Below, piece after piece: positions 11,215 through 21,429 of a stretch of 64,000 nt of DNA. The notes beneath the pieces were generated by a model. The model was not told where the DNA came from and ran no database searches. It saw only the letters and a list, made by a program, of their open reading frames with translations. Source of the stretch: Eulemur rufifrons (Eukaryota; Chordata; Mammalia; Primates; Lemuridae); NCBI RefSeq assembly GCF_041146395.1, contig NC_090986.1:42940001-43004000 (forward strand), given 5' to 3'. The first letter of the stretch is position 1. Each line of letters starts with the position of its first letter. The position numbers and the translations under genes were made by a program.

Positions 11215-12026
11215 TGTGTGGTCATTTTTGCAAACAACAGCCAATTCTCCAATTACCCAACACCGGTGAGGTGTCCAAAAATTCAATTCAGTTCTAACAC
11301 TAACTACCCAGAGTTAGTGCAGGCCCCACAGGTCAAGGGCCCTGTCCCCCCAAGGATGCTACCACTTCAGATGCAAGCCACAGATGGGGTCCCCAAGCTA
11401 TTCACACTTCTGCTTGGCCAACTGTAAGTTGGGGGATTCCCAGGCCCCACTGAAGTTCAGTAATTGGCTAGAATCTCTTGCAGAACTTAGGAAAATGCCT
11501 TACTTATGATTACCAATTTCTTATGAAGGATATAACTCAGGAATAGCAAATGGAAGAAATGCATAGGGTAACCTAGGTGTGAGAGAGAGACCCTGTGTTA
11601 CCATCCTCCCTCTGGGTGCTCTGCCCTCCCAGCACAGGGATGTAGTCACCAACCTGTTAGCTCTCCAAACCCTGTCCTTTAGGGGGCCTTACTGAGGTGT
11701 CATTACATGGGCACGATTAATTGAATCATTGGTGACTGGTAATTGAACTCACTCTCCACCCCCTCCCCTCTCCCCAGCGGTTGGAGGGTGGGGCTGAAAA
11801 TTCTTACTCTCTCCCTGGTGACCAGCTCCCATCCAGAAACTGTCCAGGGGCCCCACCACTTGTCATCTCACTAATGTAAACTAAGGTATGTTCCTAGAAG
11901 GAGGCTTATTCTGAATAACAAAAGACGCTCCAATCGTTTAAGAGATTCCAAAGGTTTTAGGAGCTCTGTGCCAGGAACCAGGGCAAGGACTATAGATAGG
12001 TATATATTTATTATTATTATACCACA
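11215..12026 (-). mobile_element. Solo ERVL-type LTR (MER21-like), antisense
   Basis: About 812 bp. On the minus strand it begins TGTGGTATAATAATAATAAA at 12026 and ends in CA at 11215. Flanks 'tatac' (11210-11214) and 'tatat' (12027-12031) match at 4 of 5, the duplication size of ERVL. Internal blocks include 'gttttaggagctctgtgcc', 'gaataacaaaagacgctcca' and 'ctctccaaaccctgtccttt'. These recall MER21-type LTRs, but the family name is from memory. No internal retroviral sequence is attached. Confidence 0.7.
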
Positions 12027-12269
12027 TATATGCAGACTAATACGTGTATTATGAGCAGTATATTGATATACAAATTAGATGGTCATTTAAAGAGCCCAGA
12101 CTAGGCTATGACTGTTTATAAACGTAATTTCTCAACTGCAAGCAACACTAGTGAACATGAAACTGTTAAGTAACTAAATTTTGCTATATACGCTGTCATT
12201 TTAGCTTATCTCTACTTAACATTTTTAAAAATTAAGTTGATTCTTTGCTCATGATATAAACGAAGTAGG

Positions 12270-12470
12270 ATGTTGTTTCAGAGTGTGGTGTGGGAGTCCA
12301 TCAGGCCTAGACTTCAGTTTCAAACCCTGGTGTGTGGGTGACCTTGGGTTAGGTAGATAACCTCTCTAAGCTTGCTTTTCTCATTTGCAGAGTGAAAATG
12401 ATGATATCATAGGCTGTTGTTCAGTGAAACCATCTAGTAAAACTCTTAGCACAGTACAAAGTTCACAGAG
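12270..12470 (+). repeat. MIR SINE, sense
   Basis: The order 'cttcagtttcaaaccctggt', 'gggtgaccttgggttaggta', 'aacctctctaagcttgc', 'cagagtgaaaatgatgatat' and 'ctcttagcacagtac' is sense MIR. Confidence 0.88.
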
Positions 12471-12488
12471 AGCTCTGGCTTTAAGAAG

Positions 12489-12490
<2 letters not shown>

Positions 12491-12524
<34 letters not shown>
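12491..12524. repeat. (GT)17 microsatellite
   Basis: Uninterrupted GT dinucleotides. Confidence 0.99.
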
Positions 12525-12526
<2 letters not shown>

Positions 12527-15189
12527 TGGAGCACGGTTGTGCCCACTCTGCACCCCTTGGATTTGTCACTTGGCTTTTCACTCTGAAGCATTTTCAGGCT
12601 TTCAGTTGGCTCCTTCCACCTAACATATGAAATTTTGGCTTCTGTTTTCTTGAAAAATAGAACGGGAGAGTGGGAGAGGGAGGAAAAAAGGGAAAGATTA
12701 TCTAGATATTAGTCTTTCTCATTTCTAGTCATTCTGTATGCCACTTGCCACAGAATTCTTCTGTGATGCTACTTTGTACATCATTCCTCTGAAGTACAGT
12801 CTTCCACTTTTACTTTCTAGAGAGAAAAGTCCCAAAGCATCAGTGGCTGTCATCAAAGACATTCTACCTTCTGGGCCGCACCCTCACACATGGGCCCCTC
12901 TGCCTTCCCTCTCTTTTGGTCCATGGTTCGTTCTTCACCCGCACACCTGGCTGCCTCTCCGTGCCTGTGCAAAAGTTATCTTTTAGGAGACTCGGCCCAA
13001 ATTTCATATCATTAGACAGAAGGGATTTTTCTCTCATGTGACCTTTTGAAGCAATCAGTGTTTCTATTATGTCTTTATTGTTTAGTTATTTACTGCCTTA
13101 CAACAGCTCTTCTTTTTGGAGAACTGGGAGTTCTTAATCTTATATTGTTATTGTCTAACCTTTTGGGTGCTAGCGTATACTTGCCCAATTGGACTGTTGT
13201 CTTTTTTAAGGTGAGAGGCTATATTAGATTACTTTAATATTACCTAAATTGATTGTCAGGTGCATTGAACGTAGTAGTGCCTACTACATTTTAATTAATT
13301 CTTTCCTGTTTTTCTTTTTTTTTTCCCCAATCACAATGGTGGAGTTCTTCATAAGCAACCAGAACAATGATGTAGCGATCCATATTAAACATAATCAAAA
13401 CAACTAAACCAGATGTGCTTTGATTTGGCTATGTTGTTAATACAATAATAGCTAATATGTGTTTCTGCAGGATAAACCTTAAACCCTCTTTGGCCCGTGC
13501 TACATGAAATACTCGAAACAAAATACCAGTGGCTGGAAGTGGGGCAGCGGAGGGAATGGTGAATGTGAATGTGACTAGTGTAGAGAATGTTGATCAATTG
13601 TGGGGGTCCTGGTGCATTTTGGAAGTGCTTGTATGGTGGGCACATTGCTGTTTGTCCAGTCCTATTGGTGGCCAAGCATGTAATACTTGGTAAACTTCGT
13701 GCCAATCTCCACAAGTACCGTTAGCCCTGTGGGTACTGACTGGTGTGTTTGGCAGCTCTTACCTTCAGATGCCAAGTTGTGAAATAAAGTGTCTGTGTAC
13801 AAGCTGGTAGGTCAGGTCCTGGCTCCTTTGCCTTGAAGTTCTCCAAACCTCTTGGCCGTCAGTCCTGGCAGTGAGCGGACTACCACTACAGCTGTTTATA
13901 GATAGGACTGCGCTGCGGTTCAGTACTGAATCCATCTCTTGGATACCATTCCCTTTGATTTATTTGGTGTCCACTTAAAGAAAAACAAATTAGGATTTAT
14001 GCACACACACACTCACACACACAGACATAAATCCATTTCTGTTAAATACATTTAAATACGTTACTTAAAATAATTAAAGATCATGGTTATGTTTAATTAC
14101 CAGATTGGGGGGTTTCTAACATTTAAAATTTTATGGAAGTGAACTGTAAGCTGTATTTTTTTTTAGAGATGGCTTATCATCTTTAAAATCTAGTTAATGC
14201 CTTTTTCATTATGCCTGTGAACCAAATGATGTAAAATTTTGTCCTATTCAAACGAAAAATGGTACAGTTTAGTGAGCTATAACACCTTCTTGAAAGCATG
14301 TGTATTATAGGTCCAATTTGGGAAGACAAAATGCCTATATTACATACGTTAACTTTGCCTCTTTTATAGCCTAAATGAGGCATCTCAAAATTAATACAGC
14401 CAGAGGCAGCAAAGGCATTTGAAGTAATTTCTTGACTACTTTTCTTTCTGAACAGAGCTCACCAAATAAAAGGTGTTACCATTGGGACCAGCAGAATAAC
14501 TGCCAATCAGAATGTCTGCCAATTCATGAAATTTCTCCAACTCAGTCCACACTAATGTCTAAATCAAAGTATTTCAGTTCATGTGATACATAACTAGAAA
14601 CTTAATGCGCCATATACTGAATACTAGAAAATAATGTAATGGCTGTATATACATACGAAGTCAAGTGAAAAAATTGAAGCAATTATCAGAGTATCTCAGG
14701 TCAAAACAAGAATTTGGGATCAACCTTTGTTATATAGATAAATGTCAGTTCCAAAATATGGGTTGTATTGCTCTGTAGGCATAATCTAAATTTTCTCCCA
14801 AAAGCTCTTACCGTAGCATTATTTTTGTTAATCTTCTAAAATGACATTTCTTGTTTTACTCCTTTCTTTCTACCACTCTTCAGCATAACTTTTATTAGTA
14901 GTTCGGTACCCAGTGCATGCAAAAACCATGAAAGCAAAAGTAGTAGAATTGATATGTTTATTTACTTTAAAAAACAGAATGTATGTATTAATATATATAT
15001 ACATATGGGCAGACACAAACACATACAAATATACTATAGTTGTAAACATAATAGAATTAATATTATTGACAATAACTATTGAAAAGAATGAAAAAATATG
15101 TCACTAAATAAAACAGGGAAAAATTAGTTCCTAAAATATCTGTATTGCTTATATTCTTATCCCAGCAAAGACAGGACACTTGAAAAGTT
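12525..15189. other. Mostly unique sequence without a called gene
   Basis: I see no gene or clear repeat family across this 2.7-kb stretch. It holds a short CA-rich microsatellite (14002-14023) and a TA-rich patch near 14990-15005. The frames at 12738-12986 and 13385-13714 have no recognisable domain or exon signals. Confidence 0.5.
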
Positions 15190-15329
15190 GTTTTATTTTG
15201 AAATAACTTTAGAACTTAAAAGTTGCAAAAGTACTGTGGAGAGTTCACTTATACCCATCACCCAATTTTTCTGATGGTAATAAAGTACATCATCTTAGTA
15301 GAATTATCCAAATCAAGAAATTATCATTG
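15190..15329. repeat. Old LINE fragment, left part (split by solo LTR)
   Basis: The sequence 'gaaataactttagaacttaa', 'gagttcacttatacccatca' up to 'aagaaattatcattgg' is a familiar ancient L1/HAL1-type segment. It continues across the LTR at about 15797 with 'gacaattatcaaaactacag' and 'caccagtttttccac', so a single old repeat was split. Subfamily and orientation are not assigned. Confidence 0.55.
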
Positions 15330-15333
15330 GTTC

Positions 15334-15792
15334 TGTTAGGCAGGAATCGAATCTGCAGGTGGCAGGTACAGGCCAGGAGGGCAGTTCCTAGGGGTAGAGA
15401 AGCTGGGGACTAATCAGGGGACAGGACTGCAGGGAAACACAGAACACCTGACAATCATGTATATCAATCATCTGGTCACATCCTGTACCTCCCTTCGGCC
15501 CTCTCCTGGATGAGGCCAATAAAAGGAAACCACCTGGAAGTCCTTAACATCTTTCTCCACTCGTGGAGACCCATTCCTCTCCCTCTGGCATGCAGCTTCA
15601 CTTTGTATAGCTTCCTTCTTTTCTATAATTTTGTAGCTTTCTTCTTTCTTCCTTTTCTACAGTGAAAGCTGTTTGTGTGCAATTGCTTCCTGTCTGTGTT
15701 CACCCTGTCGCACCAGCCCTGCTTGCGATTCTTCCAAGCAAGGAGCCAAAGAACCAGGACAACATTTCTCTTTCAAAAACCCAACCCTGCCA
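15334..15792 (+). mobile_element. Solo LTR with perfect 4-bp target duplication (ERV1-like)
   Basis: The 459-bp unit begins TGTTAGG and ends CTGCCA, the TG...CA ends of an LTR. It is flanked by identical 'gttc' at 15330-15333 and 15793-15796. A 4-bp duplication and this length fit class I (gammaretrovirus-like) LTRs. A TATA-like 'caataaaagg' at about 15517-15527 suggests sense orientation. The sequence on either side joins into one older LINE when the LTR and one 'gttc' are removed. No viral internal region is present, so it is a recombined solo LTR. Confidence 0.82.
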
Positions 15793-15796
15793 GTTC

Positions 15797-15990
15797 GACA
15801 ATTATCAAAACTACAGACCTCATCCAAACTTCACCAGTTTTTCCACAGTGTCCACTGATTTCTCCAGAGCTGAGGAAGCGATGGATGCCTCTGCCCTGAC
15901 ATTCTGGCTTGGGTGGTTCCTGTGCATAGATGGTGCCAGATGTGGGCTGATGCGGATTCAAAGAACCTGTCTCTTCTAGGGACAAAGCTT
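15797..15990. repeat. Old LINE fragment, right part
   Basis: Continuation of the repeat at 15190-15329 ('ctacagacctcatccaaact', 'caccagtttttccacagtgt'). Confidence 0.5.
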
Positions 15991-16199
15991 TTCTTAGGTC
16001 ACATCACTTTCCACTTGCTGTCTCTTCTACTTGGTACTTTAACTTTTTAATATATAATGCATATGTATGTGTTTGTATATGTATACATGCACGTGTTGAC
16101 TTAGTTTTCCAGATTATTGCAAGAAAAATCTTCAGGAAAATTAGACGACTATTACAAGTTCTCATCATCTCATTTTCTTTATGGAACAATATTTAATAT

Positions 16200-16910
16200 A
16201 TGCCTGCTTCGTGCCAGACTTAGGGCCTAGTACTGAGCATGTAGTAGTGAGCTAAGGAGAAATAGTTCCTACTTCTTATCAGATAATCATTCTTATTTGT
16301 AAGCCTCATAAATGCTACGAAGGACAAATGCAGGGAATCATGAGTGTCTGTAAGATAGAGACATGATCTGGTTTGGTGAGTTGGGGAAAGTAAAGTGATA
16401 TTTGTGCTGCGGAGCTAACAAATGAGTAGGAGTTAACTCAGGGAGCAGGCTGGGACCCCTCGAGGGACTGTGAATATAAGAACCAGCACATGCAAAGGCA
16501 CTGAACTGAGAGTGAGAAACAGAAAGTGGAAGGGAACATTGTAGCAAAATGAAGCTGGAGAGGTGAGCAGTGGCCAGGTAATAGGCATTCAGGCCACGCT
16601 GAGATTTGGGTCTATTTCAAAACAGTGGAAGGCCACCAAAGTGACAGTGGAGGCAGAAGAACAAATTTGTCTTATACAAATAGTGCAGAAAATGGATTGG
16701 GGAGGAGGTGTTTGGGATAGTGCAGATAAGAGAGAGAGGGATGGGTTAAAATAGGATGGTAACTGTGGAGATGGAACATGGATAGAATGGAGACAGCGTC
16801 ATAGCCAAGTCAGATGGTGGGTTGGACGTGGGGAGAGAAGTTTAGTCCAGGACAACTCCTGGGTTTCCAGGTTGTTTGACAGAATTGACATTGGTGCTGT
16901 TGACTACTCA
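16200..16910 (-). repeat. L2 LINE remnant, antisense
   Basis: Starts with the L2 3'-end complement 'cgtgccagacttagggccta', passes 'ccagcacatgcaaaggcact', 'gaagctggagaggtgagcag' and 'ggcattcaggccacgctgag', and ends near 'gttgtttgacagaattgaca'. These are ORF2 and 3' UTR segments of L2 read backwards, in order. Confidence 0.75.
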
Positions 16911-17089
16911 GAGCAACACTAAAGGAAAAACATTGTTTTTGGCTTTTCTGGCATCAGAGGAAGGGTAGAGAAGATCTCTTATCTCCCTTAATGCTGCTTA
17001 TGAGATCATAGGAGCCTAAATTGAGTCAGAAACTCCACCTTTGCATCAATCAGCATGTATCCCTGGTGTTCCCTGAATGGATAGAAAGA

Positions 17090-18150
17090 GAGGGTTAAAG
17101 TCAGCTCTGGTCTGGTGGTCTTCTCACTTAAATTCTGTCTTTCATGACCCTCAGGGCTTACCTACAACTTATATGCTAAAGATGGTCCCGTCTCCAACTC
17201 TCTTCTCAGAATTCTCTGCTGAACCCCAGACCTTATGTATACACCTGGCAGTTAGAAGGTTATTGGATTTTTTTAAATCCAAAACCATGATCCTTCTTCT
17301 TTATTCCCTTTCTTGGCTCCTCTGATCGCCCCCATCAGAATCCTGGGTGTTATCTGAAAACTGTTACCTTAATTCTGCCTTGCCCGCAACACCTCACATA
17401 TACTTACACCCGCTGCCTGGGATAACTCCTAATTGATTACGTGTCCATCCTGCTCTCACTCCTCCCTCCACCGGCCGCCATTCCCACTGCGGCCATCCAG
17501 ACCTGGCTTTGTGACATTGTTGCAGGAGCCTCCCATGGTCTCCCGTGCCTTGCATCCCCCCAACCCACCCTCTGCACTGCTGCCAAGGTGATTTTTCTAG
17601 TACATAAACCCGACTGTGCTGGGTCCAGTCTTAAGATCCTGTGGTGGTTGTCCTTTAACTCCGTTTGCCTTAAATACTTAGCACAATATACAAGATTCAC
17701 GATCCCCTGCCCCTCCAGGCTTGCTGAATTAAACCCTTTACTCTGTTGTCTTTACCAGTTAGCAGTTCTGCTATTGGACATGTTTCCACCCTTCCGTGCC
17801 TTTTCGGATCTCTGGGATTCCCCTTTGCTCTTCCACATCTGAGAAATTTATCCTTTAACATGTACCTCACTTATTGGCCTAGGGAAACTCCTGTGTCTTC
17901 TTCAAAGCTTAATTCAGATGCCCCCATGGCCATGTGTCTGCTCCTGTGGCTGGTCACCACACGGCACCATGGTGCCCAATTGTTTTTCTAAACTCACATC
18001 ATAATGCAGGCTTCCTGGAGTCAGGAACCATGTTTTAATCAATGTAGTATCCCCTTCCCTAACATGCTTTGCAGCACTTGGAAGCCTGGAGCACACCAGA
18101 GCCTAGAACAGTGCCTGGCACAAGGAGATATTCAGTTAATGTTTGAATTA
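17090..18150 (+). repeat. L2/CR1-clade LINE, about 1 kb, sense
   Basis: A long sense copy. It starts near the reverse-transcriptase active-site region (the YADD box is degraded to YAKDG-like codons around 17170, then 'ccaactctcttctcagaatt', 'gctgaaccccagacctta'). It passes 'tctgcactgctgccaaggtg', 'ggctggtcaccacac'-type blocks, and ends with the L2 tail 'gagcctagaacagtgcctgg', 'aatgtttgaattaatgaata'. All frames are broken. The L2 at 16200-16910 points the other way, so the two form an inverted pair. Confidence 0.7.
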
Positions 18151-18164
18151 ATGAATAAGTGATA

Positions 18165-18316
18165 GGTATATAATACATGTTTAAATAAAACATATATATA
18201 AATAATAAAATAACAAATAATAAAACATATATCCCTTATATATAAAAGATAATAAAATACAAAATAAAAGATAATAAAAGATGTAACAGATATATATATA
18301 TAGAGAGAGAGAGAGC
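18165..18316. repeat. AT-rich low-complexity tract with (TA)n(GA)n end
   Basis: Repeated ATAATAAAA-type units, then TATATATATA and GAGAGAGAGA. Seen directly. Confidence 0.92.
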
Positions 18317-18469
18317 ACTCTAAGCAGTGGTGGAAAGGTTGACCTCGTTCCACAGCCCCATGCCCCAGTTCCTGACTCCTTACTGCAGCATTTATTTATT
18401 GATCTGTGTTATAATTCTGTCTTAATATTCTAGCTTATCTCCCCCCAATTGTTTCTAAGAAACTTTCCC

Positions 18470-18870
18470 CTCGGGCCATACCATATTATTCACCTCACAC
18501 CTTCAGTTCTCTTTCATGTTTAGGTGACTAGTTTAGCTCCTCCTCTTGGAATGCTTTCCTGCCATTATCCAATTCTGTCTCTGAAAATTGTACTTATCCT
18601 TCACGTCCTAGCCTAAAGGTCTCCTCCTCCTCGAAACCTTCTCTGGTATTTCACAGTTTGAATTCATTCTAGCTGCTTTTTCACTTTCATGAAAATTTTA
18701 TGTAGAAAATTTGAAGTCTCTTCTAATTTTCCTACCCTACGTTATGGTCGTTGCTGCCTGTTTATCTCAACTAGACTGTAAGCTGCCTGTGGGCAGGAAT
18801 CCTATCTGATTCACAGTGCAAGACCTCATGCATAGTAGCTATTGAGTGAAGTTTGTTGCATTGAAGTAAT
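18470..18870 (+). repeat. L2 3' end, sense
   Basis: The order 'ctcctcctcttggaatgctt', 'cttcacgtcctagcctaaag', 'agactgtaagctgcctgtgg', 'gcatagtagctattgagtg' is an L2 3' end copy. Confidence 0.72.
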
Positions 18871-19714
18871 ATTGATAATTATTGGTGTGTAGGTTATAAT
18901 TGTGCACCAAATGCTCTCTTTTTAAAATTCCTCATTCTGTTGATGTATATCAAATAAATGTTCCCTTCAAAATGCTATATTTTTTAACACAGTTTATTCT
19001 AACCTAATGTCTATGGCATTAGAATAAGAATTATAGTAAACAGTGAAAAAGATGATCACAACATTAATTATGTATGGTATTTAAATTCACCCCACTCTTC
19101 TAAAAATAACATACATGGCTTTTCATAAGAGATAAGTATAAAGAGGGAAGAAAAAAGAACTTTTAAAAAATATATGGCATTTCTAATGGTCATCTAATCA
19201 CTGGCTTGATAAAAACCTGAGAATCAAAAGGGCCCACAATTTAAATATTGATATCACATTTATTTTTATTTGGTCACATGTTTTTTATTTATATTAATAT
19301 CTGGACTAAGCTGAATAATCATGAGAACTTATATTTAATACAACTGTGTGTAAGAAGGAAGCAATACCAAAAATTATTTTTAAACTGTCTTTCATATGAT
19401 TCTACATAGGAAAATTCTGATATTTAATAATTGTAAATTATTTCTAGATTAATCTCTTCAACACATGTAGTAAAGTAAGTTGTTAAAGTATGTATTGACT
19501 TGAATAATTGACATAATTTATAGATGAGAAGAAAGAGTTAGTAATTTTATTATATAACAAAAATTATATTTAGGAATAGAAAATATTTGTACATAATTTT
19601 GAATAATTTTCATATAAAATATCTAATTATCCTAGATGAGTAATGTTCTCTGAGAAGGATTTTCTTGGTCTGAAATAATAGTTTATTCTGATTTTTCTCA
19701 GTGTTAAGCAGCCT
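18871..19714. other. AT-rich interval, nothing recognised
   Basis: Very AT-rich, no gene or repeat family recognised. Confidence 0.5.
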
Positions 19715-20285
19715 CTCTAACACATGGGGCATGAGAGCCCAGGAGGATCGAAGCGCTATCCCAAGGTTTTGGGCCTGAGCAACTGAGTGAATAATGCCGC
19801 CATTTTAGAGATTGAGGAGATATGGGAAGGAATGCTTCCCCCCCCCCACCCCAGGGAAAGGTTGGGATTGAGAAACACGAATCTGGTATTCAGAGAAGAT
19901 CTAGAGCTGGAGATAGAAGTTTGGGAGTCCTGATTATCTGGATGGAAAGGTTGTGAGGGCAGCTATATTGGAGACTCTTTCAGCTAGGAAGTGAGGATAA
20001 CTAGGGGAGAGAGGTCACAGAAAAGCGGCCTGAGACCATGTCAACATTTAGAATTGGAAAGAATGAGAGGAGGAGGTTCAAAAAGCAGAAGGAGATGAGG
20101 AAAGCCAGAAGAATGTCACTGATGCTGAGTGAAGGGCGCTATTCCAGGATGGAGCAATCCATTTTGTCAATTGCTGCTGAGAATTTGAGGGCTGAGAATT
20201 AGCCGTTAGCTTTGACAACATGGAGACTCTTGTGGCTTCATCAGAGGGGTGTAGACACAAACTGGATTGGATTGGATTTTAGCGG
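19715..20285 (-). repeat. L2 LINE remnant, antisense
   Basis: The blocks 'aaggttttgggcctgagcaa', 'gctggagatagaagtttggg', 'catgtcaacatttagaattg', 'tttgtcaattgctgctgaga' and 'ctttgacaacatggagactc' follow the antisense L2 ORF2 in order. A C-run (about 19838-19852) interrupts it. Confidence 0.75.
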
Positions 20286-20644
20286 AAGTATGGATGTAGC
20301 CAAAATTAATTTCTACCTTCTAAAATGTACATGTACGTTATGTATTTAGATAGAAATGCTAATATAAGAGATTTTCATAAACAATTAGAGAACAAAGTAT
20401 ATTACTATGACTGTATTTCTTATAAGCACCCACACACTTAACATTTAGTCCAGTGCCAATTTTAGTCCAAGAAAACCATGAATTCACTTTACATCTACTG
20501 ATTATAGAATGTTCAATTAGGCTTAAATAAATGCTTAATCTCCCATTAAAGCCCCAAGTACTAATTCATTTTATTGCATCCTCTGGGCTAGGACGGAGGG
20601 AATATATATGAGTATGTAAGTGTTGGGTGATAATCTTATATCAT
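20286..20644. other. No recognisable feature
   Basis: About 360 bases of AT-rich sequence with nothing recognised. Confidence 0.45.
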
Positions 20645-20835
20645 CCTCTGTTCAAGTTCCGACTTTGCTCTTCACTAGCTGTGCAATCCTGGCAAGTTAG
20701 ATAACTCTTCTAAGCCTATATTCTCAAAGATAAAATGTGGACAATAATGACATGAGGATAAATTAAGATGAAATGTCTAAATTATTTAGCATGGTGCCAG
20801 GCGTATAGTAAGGGCTGAGTGAATGGGAGTAAATT
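20645..20835 (+). repeat. MIR SINE, sense
   Basis: The order 'ttccgactttgctcttcact', 'gctgtgcaatcctggcaagt', 'tagcatggtgccaggcgtat', 'agtaagggctgagtgaat' is sense MIR. Confidence 0.85.
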
Positions 20836-21164
20836 TGCATGGCTGCATTACTGTCTTGTTCCTGAATGGGGAATAACAGAACACTGTACAATTTAGTGAA
20901 CAGAAGATAGGTCTTCTAATAAAGAACAGGAAAACGAGATGCCCCAGAGTAAGCCATACCTTATAAACCATAGTTTTTGGTTCATCTTACTCTGTATGTG
21001 TTTATTTCTTTTTGTTGTTTCCTCACCTTTAGTAAAGTTGTGTAAGCATAGTAGTAGTTAAGACTGCAGGCTCTATAGAACACACTTGTAATCTCAGTCC
21101 CCTGGAATTAGCTGAATATTCCAATTGCATCTTCCCATCCTTTCTAATGCGATCAGCCCTGCTA

Positions 21165-21420
21165 GTGATAATAGCTAACACGTATTGACTGCTTCCTGAA
21201 TACTTAGCACTGTTCTAAACATTTTGTAGCTATTAACTGATTTAAACATCACAACCCTAGGAGGTGGGCACCAGTATTACCTCCATTGTACAGATGAGGA
21301 AACTGAGGCACAGAGAGGTTAAGTAACTTGCCTGCAGATACACCAGGTAAATGGTGGAGCTGGGATTCAATCCCAAGCAGGCGGTTCACACAGTTTTCAC
21401 TCTTAACCACTTCATCCTAA
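21165..21420 (-). repeat. MIR SINE, antisense, nearly full length
   Basis: Well-preserved antisense MIR: 'gtacagatgaggaaactgag', 'gcacagagaggttaagtaac', 'gagctgggattcaatcccaa', 'cactcttaaccacttcat'. Confidence 0.95.
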
Positions 21421-21429
21421 TTCCACCTG

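Noticed and set aside
13385..13714. 109-codon minus-strand frame in unique DNA
   Set aside because: No recognisable domain, no initiation or splice evidence, and typical length for chance frames in a 64-kb window.
17441..17842. 133-codon plus-strand frame
   Set aside because: Lies inside a sense L2 remnant; only chance openness.
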